Assembly (NCBI RefSeq): GCF_029946505.1
Contig: NZ_JARZHG010000007.1
Coordinates: 248,001-312,000, forward strand
Length of the DNA: 64,000 nt
Direction of reading: 5' to 3'
Origin: Polyangium sp. y55x31
GTDB taxonomy: Bacteria; Myxococcota_A; Polyangia; Polyangiales; Polyangiaceae
The notes beneath the pieces were generated by a model. The model saw only the letters and a program-made list of their open reading frames with translations, had not been told where the DNA came from and made no database searches. Within the stretch, counting starts at the first letter, position 1. Each line of letters starts with the position of its first letter. The position numbers and the translations under genes were made by a program. Below are positions 43,696 through 53,322 of the stretch, in pieces.

Positions 43696-46428
43696 ATGAG
43701 CCGCGAGGTCGACGCACCGCTCCGCTCCGACGTCCGTTTCCTCGGTCGCTTGCTCGGCGAGGTGCTCGTCGAGCAAGAGGGCGAGGCGCTCTTCTCCGTG
43801 GAAGAGGTGATCCGCAAGCTCTCGATCCGCAGGCGCAGAGGCCCACGCGCCGGGAGGGCCGATGCGCAGAAGGAGCTCGTGCGGCTGCTCGAAGCGCTGC
43901 CGATCGAACAAGCCGAGCCCGTGCTCCGCGCGTTCGCGATGTACTTCCGCCTCGTCAACATCGCCGAGCAGCACCACCGCATCCGGCGCGCGCGGGCCCA
44001 TGCGAGTAACCCCGGCGAACCTCCGCAGCGCGGCTCGCTCGCAGCCGTGATGATCGCCGCGAAGAACGCGGGCGTCTCGGCCGATGCCATGCGCGAGGGG
44101 CTCGCGCGGCTCGAAGTCACCCTCACGCTGACGGCGCATCCGACGGAGGCGGCGCGGCGCACTGTGCTCGAAAAGCTCTACCGCATCGCGCGGCGCCTCG
44201 AAGAGCGCGACCGGTGCCGCCTCTTGCCGCGCGAGGAGGAGGAAGCACGCGCGGCCATCCGCGAGGAGATCACGCAGCTCTGGCAGACCGACGAAGTGCG
44301 TCGAGAAAAACCCACCGTCGGTGACGAGGTGAAGAACGTCCTCTGGTACGTCGAGGAGATCCTCTGGGACCTCTTGCCCGAGCTGCCCGAGGAGCTCGGG
44401 CGCGCGTTCGAGCGCGCGTATGGCGAGCCGCTCGGCACGCGGACGATGCCGCTGCGCATCCACGCCTGGCCCGGCGGCGACATGGACGGCAACCCCAACG
44501 TGACGCCCGACGTCGTCGAGGACGCGATCCGCGCGTATCGCGCCCGCGGCCTTCGGCGCTTGCTCGGCGCGGTGCGCGAGCTCGGCGGATCGCTCTCGCA
44601 GTCGGCGCGGCACGTGCGCGTGCCGAGCGCGCTCATCTCTTCGCTCGCGGGCGACGCGGTGGCCATGCCGGGCGTCGCGGCAGAGGAGAGCGCGCAGACC
44701 GAGGGCGAGCCGTGGCGGCGCAAGCTGCGCTTCGTGGAGGCGCGGCTCGCGGCGGCGCTCGAAGCCGTGGAGACGGAGCGGCAGGTCGCGAGGCAACGCG
44801 CGCCGCGCGTGGGCAGCGTGCCGCCGCCGGCGCGGGGACTCGCGGGCGCGATCGGAAGTCACGCCGAGCTCGGCGTCGCGTACAGGACGAGCGACGAGCT
44901 CCATCGTGACCTCTTGCTCGTCGCCGACACGCTGCGCGACGCGAACGCATCGAACGCGGGCGAGAAGCGGGCGCGGGCGCTCGCCGAGCGGGTGCGTGTC
45001 CTCGGCCTGTCGATCGCCGAGCTCGAGCTCCGCGCGCCTGCGGAGGACGCGACGGCTGCGGCGGCGTGGCTCGCGGGCGGCGGCGAGGAGACACCCGGCG
45101 CCGCGCGCCTGCTCGCCGCGCTCCGCAAGCTCGGCGAGGCGCAGCGTGAATACGGCGAACGCTCGGCCCGCACGTTGATCCTCTCCATGACGCAACGCGC
45201 GGAGGACCTGCTCGCGGCGCTCACCCTGGCGCGTGCCGCTGGATTGTATGACGTCGACAAACAGGCGGTCACGATCGACATCGTCCCGCTCTTCGAGACA
45301 CACGACGCGCTCGTCTCCGCGCCGGCCATTCTGCGCACGCTGCTCGCGCACCCCGAGTATCGACGCCACCTCACGGCCCGCGGCGTGCAGGAGGTCATGG
45401 TCGGCTACAGCGATTCCGGCAAGGAAGTGGGCCTCCTCTCGGCGGCCTTCGCGCTCCGCAAAGCGCAAACCGAGCTGACGAAGGTCTCGCGCGAGGCGGG
45501 CATTCCGCTGCGTGTCTTTCACGGCCGCGGCGAGTCCGTGGCGCGCGGCGGAGGGCCGGCGCAGCAGGCCATTCTGGCGCTGCCGGCGGGGAGCGTGGCC
45601 GGGCGGTACAAGGCGACGGAGCAGGGCGAGGCGCTCGATCACAAATATGCGCGCCCCGAGCTCGCCTTGCGCACGCTCGAGCTCATGGTCGGCGGCGCCC
45701 TGCTACATACCCTCGACGCCGAGGAAAAACCTTCCGAGGAGGACGAGCGTCGTTATGCCGCGGCCTTCGAGGAGCTCGCCGAGGAGGGGCGGCGTGTCTA
45801 TCGCGCGCTCGTCTGGGAAAACCCTCGCTTCGTCGATTTTTTCACCACGGCGACCCCGGTCGACGAGATCGCGCGATTGCCGATCGGCTCCCGCCCGAGC
45901 AAACGCAAGACCGGCGGCCTCGAAGCGCTCCGCGCGATCCCCTGGGTCTTCGGCTGGACGCAGACGCGCGCCATCTTGCCCGGCTGGTATGGCGTCGGCA
46001 GCGCGCTCGACGCTTTCGCCCGGCGCGAGGGCGGCGCCGAGCTGCTCGTCGAGATGACGAAGCGATGGCCCTTCTTCCGGACCGTGCTCGACAACGTGCA
46101 AATGGTGCTGGCGAAGAGCGACATGGAGATCGCCGCCCGGTATGCCGCCCTCGCCTCGCCCGCCACCCGCAAGGCCGTCTGGCCTCCCATCAAGGAAGAG
46201 CACGCGCGCACGGTGGAATGGATCAAGCGCCTCTTCGGCGTGAAACGATTGCTCGACGGAAACCCCACGCTCCAGAGGTCGATCGACCTCCGCAACCCGT
46301 ACGTGGACCCGATGTCGTTCTTGCAGGTGGCGCTGCTTCGGCGCAAGCGCGCGGGGGATGGATGCTGCGACCGGGGGATCCTGCTCTCGATCAACGGGAT
46401 CGCCGCGGGAATGCGAAATACCGGCTAG
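43696..46428 (+). CDS. ppc: Phosphoenolpyruvate carboxylase
   Basis: A 910-residue enzyme of normal length starting at the ATG at 43696. Catalytic landmarks are TLTAHPTEA with His148, VMVGYSDSGKEVG, FHGRGESVARGGGP and the C-terminal GIAAGMRNTG essential for activity. It carboxylates PEP to oxaloacetate, replenishing the TCA cycle. Its stop overlaps the convergent coiled-coil gene by four bases. Confidence 0.96.
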   Translation: MSREVDAPLRSDVRFLGRLLGEVLVEQEGEALFSVEEVIRKLSIRRRRGPRAGRADAQKELVRLLEALPIEQAEPVLRAFAMYFRLVNIAEQHHRIRRARAHASNPGEPPQRGSLAAVMIAAKNAGVSADAMREGLARLEVTLTLTAHPTEAARRTVLEKLYRIARRLEERDRCRLLPREEEEARAAIREEITQLWQTDEVRREKPTVGDEVKNVLWYVEEILWDLLPELPEELGRAFERAYGEPLGTRTMPLRIHAWPGGDMDGNPNVTPDVVEDAIRAYRARGLRRLLGAVRELGGSLSQSARHVRVPSALISSLAGDAVAMPGVAAEESAQTEGEPWRRKLRFVEARLAAALEAVETERQVARQRAPRVGSVPPPARGLAGAIGSHAELGVAYRTSDELHRDLLLVADTLRDANASNAGEKRARALAERVRVLGLSIAELELRAPAEDATAAAAWLAGGGEETPGAARLLAALRKLGEAQREYGERSARTLILSMTQRAEDLLAALTLARAAGLYDVDKQAVTIDIVPLFETHDALVSAPAILRTLLAHPEYRRHLTARGVQEVMVGYSDSGKEVGLLSAAFALRKAQTELTKVSREAGIPLRVFHGRGESVARGGGPAQQAILALPAGSVAGRYKATEQGEALDHKYARPELALRTLELMVGGALLHTLDAEEKPSEEDERRYAAAFEELAEEGRRVYRALVWENPRFVDFFTTATPVDEIARLPIGSRPSKRKTGGLEALRAIPWVFGWTQTRAILPGWYGVGSALDAFARREGGAELLVEMTKRWPFFRTVLDNVQMVLAKSDMEIAARYAALASPATRKAVWPPIKEEHARTVEWIKRLFGVKRLLDGNPTLQRSIDLRNPYVDPMSFLQVALLRRKRAGDGCCDRGILLSINGIAAGMRNTG

Positions 46429-47186
46429 AAGATGCGGTTTCCGTCGAGATCGCAGCCGGGCTCGCCGGGCAGGCACTTGCCGCCCTGCTTCGGGCCCTCG
46501 TTTTGCCTGGGCGAAGTCCCCGGGCGCACGCCTGGACGCGTCGCCGGGGCCTCGTTCGCCGCGTTTTTCGCCTCTTCGAGCTCGCGCGCCCGACGCTTCT
46601 CCTCTTCGAGCCGCGCCGCCGTCTCGTCGAGCCGCTTTCCATTCGCGTCGAGCTTCGCGCGCAGGCGCGCCGCCTCCTCGCGCGTCGCCTCGACCTCGGC
46701 CGACTGATTCGCCAAAAACGCGTCCTGGTCCGGCTTGATCTTGCCGAAGTACAGGCCCATCCCGCCGCCGATCAGCGCCGCGGCGCCGATCACGCTCGAG
46801 ACCAGCGCGCGCTTCAGCTTCTTCTTCTTCTCGTCCTCGCGCAGCGCCGCGAGCGCCCGCTCGTGCTCGTCGGCCTTGCGCATCATCTCCATGCGCGCCT
46901 GGGCCTCGACCTCGGCGCGCGCGCGCTCCACCTCCGCGAGCCGCAGCGCTTCCAGCCGAGCCTCCTCCGCGCGCCGCGCCGCATCTTCCCGGGCGATCCG
47001 CTCGGCCTCGGCCCGCGCCTTTTGCTCGAGCGCCTCTGCCTCGCGCCGCGCCGCCTCTTGCCGGGCGATTCGCTCGGCCTCGGCCCGCGCCCGCGCGGCC
47101 TCTTCCTCCTCGCGCATGGCCTGGTCGTGCAGAGAAAGGAGCTGGTTCAGCGAAAAAAGGACGGAGTTGTCTCGCGTGGCGGACAT
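46425..47186 (-). CDS. Membrane protein with flanking coiled coils
   Basis: A 253-residue protein. Residues ~20-125 form a long Glu/Ala/Arg coiled coil (EAERIARQEAARREAEALE repeated), then one membrane helix (residues ~130-150, SSVIGAAALIGGGMGLYFG), a second coiled coil (~160-205) and a short Cys-containing tail (GKCLPGEPGC). It is a bitopic protein of unknown function. Confidence 0.7.
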   Translation of the reverse strand: MSATRDNSVLFSLNQLLSLHDQAMREEEEAARARAEAERIARQEAARREAEALEQKARAEAERIAREDAARRAEEARLEALRLAEVERARAEVEAQARMEMMRKADEHERALAALREDEKKKKLKRALVSSVIGAAALIGGGMGLYFGKIKPDQDAFLANQSAEVEATREEAARLRAKLDANGKRLDETAARLEEEKRRARELEEAKNAANEAPATRPGVRPGTSPRQNEGPKQGGKCLPGEPGCDLDGNRIF

Positions 47187-47297
47187 GGGGGAATGCCTCC
47201 CGATAGGGCAAAAAGGTCACGACACCGACGGGCGCCGCCGAGGGCAGCCATCACGTCGTGCGCATGGATTGGACGCGCATCCCCCGTGGAACTTTGA

Positions 47298-47328
47298 ACC
47301 CACCCGGTAAATTTTTCGCCGGGTGGGT
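47298..47328. repeat. Ten-bp hairpin between two minus-strand genes
   Basis: ACCCACCCGG and CCGGGTGGGT flank an 11-base loop. It lacks a T-tail on either strand, so it could be a weak terminator or an mRNA-stabilising element. Confidence 0.5.
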
Positions 47329-47357
47329 CCGCATGCGCTGGACGTCGCGAGACGTCC

Positions 47358-47759
47358 TCAGTCGACGCACATGTCGCTGGGGCGGCAGTCGGCCATCTGG
47401 CTCAGCGCGTCGAAGGCGGCGTCGCAATTGGCCGTGTTGATCTCGTTCAGGCACTCGGAGAGCTCCTCCTGATCGATGCCCTTGGAGCATCCGTACAGGT
47501 TCATCTCCTGGCGCTCGGACTGGCGCACGGACTGGATACACGCGTCGCGGCTCGCATAACGTTGCCCGCCGCCGATCTGGTTGCAGCGCATCGCGCGGTC
47601 GCAGCGCGCGTCGGCCAGCGATTGCAGGGCGCGGACGACGTCCCTGCGGGGCGACTCGCCGAGGGCGCGATTCTCGCGGCTGCAGGCGCCGAGCGCGACG
47701 CCGGTGCCGAGGACGACGAACAGGAGAACCGGAGCGTAGCGGGTGCGGGTCTTCTTCAT
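47358..47759 (-). CDS. Small Cys-containing lipoprotein
   Basis: A 133-residue protein from the ATG at 47759: positively charged start, hydrophobic stretch and lipobox ending LGAC (Cys26). The mature part has eight cysteines (ARCDRAMRCNQIGG, CSKGIDQEELSECL, ADCRPSDMC) in a spacing often seen in myxobacterial lipoproteins. The family is unknown. Confidence 0.7.
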   Translation of the reverse strand: MKKTRTRYAPVLLFVVLGTGVALGACSRENRALGESPRRDVVRALQSLADARCDRAMRCNQIGGGQRYASRDACIQSVRQSERQEMNLYGCSKGIDQEELSECLNEINTANCDAAFDALSQMADCRPSDMCVD

Positions 47760-47913
47760 GCCGCGACCGCAGTGCAATCGGGGCGCCAGCACAGGACCGC
47801 GCCGGACGGCACGGACTGTAACGAGCGGACCGCGCGAGCACTGTGGGGACGGATCGGCGGGCTCGGCCACGGATCTCTTGAATGCGTGGCCATTCGCCGC
47901 TACGGGTGGGAAC

Positions 47914-48699
47914 ATGCCCGACGTCCTTGCCCAGGCCTCCTTGCCCGAGCTGGCCTTGATCGTGCTCGCCTTCTTCGTGGGTTTGACGATCTTCAACGTG
48001 CCGATCGGGTTCGCGCTCGAGCGCCTGCTCCCGCATCGCCGCATTTTCGACGTCCCCCTCGCCGAGGGCCAGTACCGCTTCGAGCTCGTGGGAAACCTCG
48101 TCTTTCTCGCGGTCGTCGTGACGACGTTCACGGCGGTGCTTTCCTCGGGCCTCGTGCGCTTCGGCGAGACCTCGCTCCTCCGCGACGGCCTCACGTTCCT
48201 CGCGATGGGCGCGGGCTTTCAGGTCTATTATTACTTCCTCCACCGGGCCATGCATCACCGGGCGCTCGTGCGGTTTCATCGATGGCACCATCGCTCCCAC
48301 GTGACGACGCCGCTCACGGGCCAATCGATGAGCTTCGTCGAGTCGTGCGCCTGGATGATCGGTTATGCCGGGATGCCGCTCGCCATGTCGTACGTCGCGC
48401 CGATCGGCTTCTGGGGCTGGGCTGCTTATCTCGTGGTCAACATCGGCGGCAACATCGTCGGGCACGCGAACGTGGAGATCACGCGCTCCATCACGGGCAT
48501 CCGCTGGCGCTCGATCAACGCGAATCCGTTCGTGTATCACGCGCTCCACCACGCCCGCTGGACAGGCCATTACAGCTTCCAGTCCGCGATCATGGATCGG
48601 CTCTGCGGCACCGAATGGAAGGACTGGCCCGTCCTCCTCCAGCGCGTCATGGACGGTAAGCCCCTCCGCAGCCTCAAGGAGCGCGCCGAGCCGTCTTGA
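47914..48699 (+). CDS. Sterol desaturase / fatty acid hydroxylase family protein
   Basis: A 261-residue membrane protein with the di-iron histidine motifs of the superfamily: HRAMHH, HRWHHRSH and HALHHARWTGHY, plus about four to five hydrophobic segments. Family members hydroxylate or desaturate sterols, fatty acids and related lipids; the substrate here is not evident. Some myxobacteria make sterols, but no sterol pathway gene is in the window. The ATG at 47914 is preferred over the upstream open frame, which is antisense to the lipoprotein gene. Confidence 0.88.
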   Translation: MPDVLAQASLPELALIVLAFFVGLTIFNVPIGFALERLLPHRRIFDVPLAEGQYRFELVGNLVFLAVVVTTFTAVLSSGLVRFGETSLLRDGLTFLAMGAGFQVYYYFLHRAMHHRALVRFHRWHHRSHVTTPLTGQSMSFVESCAWMIGYAGMPLAMSYVAPIGFWGWAAYLVVNIGGNIVGHANVEITRSITGIRWRSINANPFVYHALHHARWTGHYSFQSAIMDRLCGTEWKDWPVLLQRVMDGKPLRSLKERAEPS

Positions 48700-48795
48700 C
48701 CCGGACGTCCGGGACCTCCCGGCGACTGAAAAAAGCACGACCACGCCGCTCGGCTCCCTCGTGCCGGCCAAACGCAAATCGGATAGTCTGCCCGC

Positions 48796-51700
48796 GTGCC
48801 GGCAAGCCCTCCCCTCGACAGGAACTCCACCGAGGAGCTCGAGATCTCGGACGCGGAGATCGCCTCCTTCCGGAACGCGCCGCCGCCGCCGCCGCCGCCC
48901 GCGGCGCGCCCCGCGCTCACCCCTGCCTCGCTCCCCGTCGTCCCGCGGACGGCGTACGCGGTGAGCGGCGTCTTCGCCGAGGGCGGGATCGGCCGCATCA
49001 TGAAGGCCCGCGACACGCGGCTCGATCGCACCGTCGCCATCAAGGAGCTGCTCTCCACGGACGCGGCCGAAGCCGAGCGCTTCGTGTACGAGGCGATCAT
49101 CACGGCGCGCCTCCAGCACCCCTCGATCGTCCCCGTGCACGAGGCCGGCCGCTGGCCGACGGGCGAGCCGTTCTACGCGATGAAGCTCATCACGGGCAAA
49201 CCCCTCGGCGACGTGATGAACGAGGCGAACACGCTCGAGCAGCGCCTCGCCCTGCTCCCGCACCTGCTCGCCGTGGCCGACGCGATGGCGTATGCGCATA
49301 GCCAGCGGATCGTCCATCGCGACCTCAAGCCGGCGAACGTCCTCGTGGGTCGGTTCGGCGAGACCGTCGTCATCGATTGGGGCCTCGCGAAGGACCTGAA
49401 CGACGAACTCTCCGAGCCGCTCTCCGGCAAACCCCGGCCGCTTGCCTCCGAGGAGAAATCGGTCAGCAGGAGCGCGCATTTGACGTCCGTCGGCGCGATC
49501 ATGGGCACGCCCGCGTACATGCCCCCGGAGCAGGCCATGGCCAAACCCGTGGACGAGCGCGCGGACGTGTATGCGATCGGGGCGCTGCTTTATCGTGCGC
49601 TCTCCGGCGTGGCCCCGTATGACGTCCCGGGCGGGGACGTGATCGACGTGGCCCTCAAGGTCCTCGAAGCGCCGCCCGTGCCGCTCGCCGAACGGCAAAA
49701 AGGGATCCCCGAGGACCTGCTCGCCATCGTGGAGAAGGCGATGGCTCGCGACGCGGCGAAGCGATATCCGACGGCGAAGGAGCTCGCGGACGATCTGCGC
49801 CGTTTTCAGATGGGCCAGTTCGTCGCGGCACACACGTATTCGCGGGGCGAGATCGTCCGCCGCTTCATCAAGCGCCGGCGCACGCCGCTGCTCGTGGGCC
49901 TGGTCGGCGTCGTGGCGCTCTCGGTCGTCGGCGTCTTGAGCCTCACCCGCATCATCCAGGAGCGCAATCGGGCGCAGGCGAACGAGGTCGAGGCGCAAAG
50001 GCAAAAGGCCGAGGCCCAGGCGCAGCGCCTCGAAGCCCAGCAAAAGCAGACCGAGGCCACGAAGCGCGCCGACGAGCTCACGATCTCGCAGGCCCGCGGC
50101 CTCATGGATCGGGACCCGAGCCAGGCCATTGCGTGGCTGAAGACGCTCTCGCCGAAGAGCCCACGTTTCCCCGCGGCGCGAACGCTCGCGGCCGACGCGC
50201 TCGCGCGTGGCATCGGGAGGGTTTTCCGGGCGCACGCCGGCGGCATCAATGCGGTCACGTTCGCGCCCGACGGCCGCACCATTGCGACGGCGAGCGACGA
50301 TCGCACGGTGCGCGTCTGGGACGTCGAAACGGGCACGCACAAAGTCCTCTCGGGCCACGGCGACGAAATCTGGGCCGCGGCCTTCTCGCCCGACGGAAAG
50401 CTCCTCGCCACGGGCGGCAAGGACAAATCCGTGCGGCTCTGGGACCTCGCGACGGGCACCTCGCGTGTCCTCGCGGGCCACGAGCAATGGATCACGAGCA
50501 TCCGGTTCTCTGCGAACGGACGGTGGCTCACCTCGCAAGGCTTCGGCGACGGCGTCTTCCTCTGGGACGTCGCGGCTGGCACGGGGAAGCGGGTCGCCGT
50601 GAACACCGGCGTCGAATTGAGCCGCGGCGCGGTCTTTTCGGGGGACGGCCGCACGCTCGTCCTCATCGAAAAAGGAAAACTCGTCGTCTGGGACCTCGCG
50701 AGCGACAACAGCCGCAGTTTTTCCGGTCAATCCTCGGTCTGCTCCAGCATCGCGGTCTCGCACGACGGCATGTTCGTGGCCACGGGCGGCGTCGACGGCT
50801 CGATCAAGCTGTGGAACACCTCGAAGGGCGCGCTCCGCACGTTCCCCGGCCACACGAAGGAGGTCACGGCGCTCGCGTTTTTGCCGAATGGCACCGCGTT
50901 CGTCTCCGGCGCGAAGGACCGGGCGGTTCGTTACAACGATCTCTCGAACGGCGCGACCAGGCTGCTCGGCCAGTATGGCGGCGAGATCAAGACGCTCGCG
51001 CTCTCGCCGGACGGCAGCCGCGTCGCCGTCGTCGGGCAGGATCGCAACGTCGTCTTGTGGGACGTCGGCAATGGCCAGCGCCGCACGCTCGGCGGATTCC
51101 AGGACTGGCTCGGGCTCCACGGCGTCGCATTCTCGCCGGATGGAAAACGCCTCGCCGCGGCGGGGTTCGATCAAACGATGCGCGTGTGGGAGCTCGGCAC
51201 GCAGATCGATCGTGTGGTCGGCGAGCACGACGGCGCGGCGACGACCGCGGCCTTCCTGCCCGACGGAAAACGCGTCGTTTCGGCCGCGGACGACGGCACG
51301 GTCCGCCTCTTCGACCTCGCCTCCGGCGCGCCGCAGATCGTCGATCGGCATGGCGCGAAGGTCAGCGATCTGCGGGTTTTTCCGGATGGAACCGCCGTCG
51401 CCTCCGCCGGCGAGGACGGCGCCGTGCGGATCGCCTCGCTCGGGGGCGAACCGCCCAAGGTCTTCCGGGGCCATTCGGGGCGTGTCGCGCGTATTGCCAT
51501 TGCGCCTGACGGCAAACACCTGGCCTCCGGCGGCGCCGACAAGAAGGTCCGGCTCTGGGACGTCGCGACGGGACAAGCCGAGGTCCTCTTCGAGCACGAA
51601 AAACCCGTCGAGACGCTCGCGTTCTCGCCCGACGGCGCGGTCCTCGCGACGGGCAGCGCCGACAAGACCGTTCGCATTTATCGATTCGCGACGAAAGAAG

Positions 51701-52287
51701 CGAAGACGCTCGGCACCTACGAGCGCCCGGTCCGCGCCGTGGCGTTCTCGCCGGATGGGAAGACGCTCGCTTCGGGCAGCGCCGACCATACGATCGGGCT
51801 CTGGGACCTCGCGACCGGCCAGGGTCGGGTCATCGACGCGAGCGGCAACGGCGTCACGCAAATCGTATTTTTCCCCGACGGCGCCACGTTCGCTTCGCTC
51901 GGCTCGGAGCCCTCGGTGCGGCTCTGGGAGACGGCCACGGGCAAACCCCGGGAGATCCTGCGCGGCCACGGAAAAACCGTGGAGAGCATTTCCGTCTCTC
52001 CCGACGGAAAACGTATCGCCTCGGCGAGCCTCGACGGCAGCGTCCGCATCTGGGACCTCGAAAGCCACGAGGACCGGCCGCTCGCCGGGCATGCGGGCGG
52101 CGTCTCGTTCGTCGCATTCTCGCAGGACGGCCGCGCGCTCGTCTCGGCGGGCCAGGATCGAACGGTGCGGCTCTGGGGCGACGACCTGCCCTCGGACGAG
52201 CCGGGCCTCCGGGCCTGGCTCGACGCGGCGACGAAGGACGTCGTCCACCTGGACGATCGCCCGGCGTCGCCCGAGCCCACGCGCTGA
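48796..52287 (+). CDS. Transmembrane Ser/Thr kinase with about 16 WD40 repeats
   Basis: A 1163-residue protein from a GTG start. After a Pro-rich segment (~residues 30-40) comes a Hanks-type kinase (~55-345): GVFAEGGIGRIMKARD, VAIKEL, HRDLKPANVL and DWGLAK (Trp in place of Phe in DFG). One membrane helix lies near 365-388, then a coiled coil (~395-430). WD40 repeats fill ~470 to the end; I count about 16 units ending in variants of VRLWDLATG..GH. This suggests two propellers as a binding platform on the far side of the membrane or in the cytoplasm. Confidence 0.93.
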   Translation: MPASPPLDRNSTEELEISDAEIASFRNAPPPPPPPAARPALTPASLPVVPRTAYAVSGVFAEGGIGRIMKARDTRLDRTVAIKELLSTDAAEAERFVYEAIITARLQHPSIVPVHEAGRWPTGEPFYAMKLITGKPLGDVMNEANTLEQRLALLPHLLAVADAMAYAHSQRIVHRDLKPANVLVGRFGETVVIDWGLAKDLNDELSEPLSGKPRPLASEEKSVSRSAHLTSVGAIMGTPAYMPPEQAMAKPVDERADVYAIGALLYRALSGVAPYDVPGGDVIDVALKVLEAPPVPLAERQKGIPEDLLAIVEKAMARDAAKRYPTAKELADDLRRFQMGQFVAAHTYSRGEIVRRFIKRRRTPLLVGLVGVVALSVVGVLSLTRIIQERNRAQANEVEAQRQKAEAQAQRLEAQQKQTEATKRADELTISQARGLMDRDPSQAIAWLKTLSPKSPRFPAARTLAADALARGIGRVFRAHAGGINAVTFAPDGRTIATASDDRTVRVWDVETGTHKVLSGHGDEIWAAAFSPDGKLLATGGKDKSVRLWDLATGTSRVLAGHEQWITSIRFSANGRWLTSQGFGDGVFLWDVAAGTGKRVAVNTGVELSRGAVFSGDGRTLVLIEKGKLVVWDLASDNSRSFSGQSSVCSSIAVSHDGMFVATGGVDGSIKLWNTSKGALRTFPGHTKEVTALAFLPNGTAFVSGAKDRAVRYNDLSNGATRLLGQYGGEIKTLALSPDGSRVAVVGQDRNVVLWDVGNGQRRTLGGFQDWLGLHGVAFSPDGKRLAAAGFDQTMRVWELGTQIDRVVGEHDGAATTAAFLPDGKRVVSAADDGTVRLFDLASGAPQIVDRHGAKVSDLRVFPDGTAVASAGEDGAVRIASLGGEPPKVFRGHSGRVARIAIAPDGKHLASGGADKKVRLWDVATGQAEVLFEHEKPVETLAFSPDGAVLATGSADKTVRIYRFATKEAKTLGTYERPVRAVAFSPDGKTLASGSADHTIGLWDLATGQGRVIDASGNGVTQIVFFPDGATFASLGSEPSVRLWETATGKPREILRGHGKTVESISVSPDGKRIASASLDGSVRIWDLESHEDRPLAGHAGGVSFVAFSQDGRALVSAGQDRTVRLWGDDLPSDEPGLRAWLDAATKDVVHLDDRPASPEPTR

Positions 52288-52344
52288 CACGCATTCCCCC
52301 TTCCGCTGCGCCCCGGGAGCCCTAGCCTCACGGCGGGGGTTTTC

Positions 52345-53322
52345 GTGGCGAATCGTGCCTCGTCTCGGCGTCGCGTCTGGGTCCTCGTGCTCGCTCTCTG
52401 GGCGATGCTGCTCTGCGCGTTCGCGCGCGGGCAAGCGGCGCGGCCCATCGTCCATGTCGCTCCGATTCACGCCGAAATCGATGGTGGCCGCGCGCCGCAC
52501 GTGCAGCGCGCCGTAAGCGAGGCCGAGCAAGCCGGCGCGACCGCGTTCGTCCTGGAGCCCAAAGCGCGCGGCCGCGACCTCCTGGCCGAGCGTGGTTTGT
52601 CCGACGCGGAGATTCGCACGGCCACCCCGAACTGGGCGGAAAAGCTCGTGTGGTTCTCGACCTCGCCCGTCGGCGGCGCGCTCCTGCTCGGGTTCGGCTT
52701 GATGGGTCTCTTCGTGGAGATCCACACGCCCGGGTTTGGCGCGCCAGGCATTCTTGGGCTCGTGTGCCTGACGCTGTTTTTCTGGTCGCACGCGCTCCTC
52801 GCGCTCGTGGGCTGGGAGGAGCTCGCGCTCGTGGGCGGTGGAATCGTGCTCCTCTTGCTTGAAATTTTCGTGATTCCAGGGTTTGGCCTGGCGGGCGTCC
52901 TCGGCGTCGCGGCCTTGCTCACGGGGCTCGGGATGAGCTTCGTCGGACCGGGCGCGACCACGGCGGACGTGATCCATGCTGCGGCCGAGGTCGCCGCCGC
53001 GCTCGTGGTCACGTTCGTCGGGGCGGCGCTCCTTTTGCGGGTCCTCCGTCGATTGCCGTTCGGCCGCAGCCTCGTCCTCGAAGCGGGACATCCCGCGCGG
53101 GCGCTCCCCTTCGAGGGCTCGCCCCTCGACGCGATCCTGCCCGGCGACCTCGGCACGGCGGCCTCGCCGCTCCGGCCCTCGGGCATCGCGGAGATCACGG
53201 GCGCGCGGGTCGATGCGCTCTCCGAGGGGGAATACATCCCCGCCGGCACGCCGATCGAGGTTTTGCGCGTGGAGCAGAGCTACGTGGTCGTGCGGCGGGC
53301 CGGCGAGAAAGAAAAAGGGTGA
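52345..53322 (+). CDS. NfeD-like membrane protein lacking most of the ClpP-type protease domain
   Basis: A 325-residue protein from a GTG start. Residues ~32-75 resemble the beginning of the NfeD protease domain (IVHVAPIHAEIDGGRAPHVQRAV). The sequence then jumps to the end of the domain and the membrane part (EKLVWFSTSPVGGALLLGFGLMGLFVEI), so about 150 residues including the catalytic Ser-Lys region are missing. Several membrane helices and a C-terminal OB-like domain (SGIAEITGARVDALSEGEYIPAGTPIEVLRVE) follow. The stop directly abuts the start of the flotillin gene, its usual partner. Confidence 0.88.
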   Translation: MANRASSRRRVWVLVLALWAMLLCAFARGQAARPIVHVAPIHAEIDGGRAPHVQRAVSEAEQAGATAFVLEPKARGRDLLAERGLSDAEIRTATPNWAEKLVWFSTSPVGGALLLGFGLMGLFVEIHTPGFGAPGILGLVCLTLFFWSHALLALVGWEELALVGGGIVLLLLEIFVIPGFGLAGVLGVAALLTGLGMSFVGPGATTADVIHAAAEVAAALVVTFVGAALLLRVLRRLPFGRSLVLEAGHPARALPFEGSPLDAILPGDLGTAASPLRPSGIAEITGARVDALSEGEYIPAGTPIEVLRVEQSYVVVRRAGEKEKG

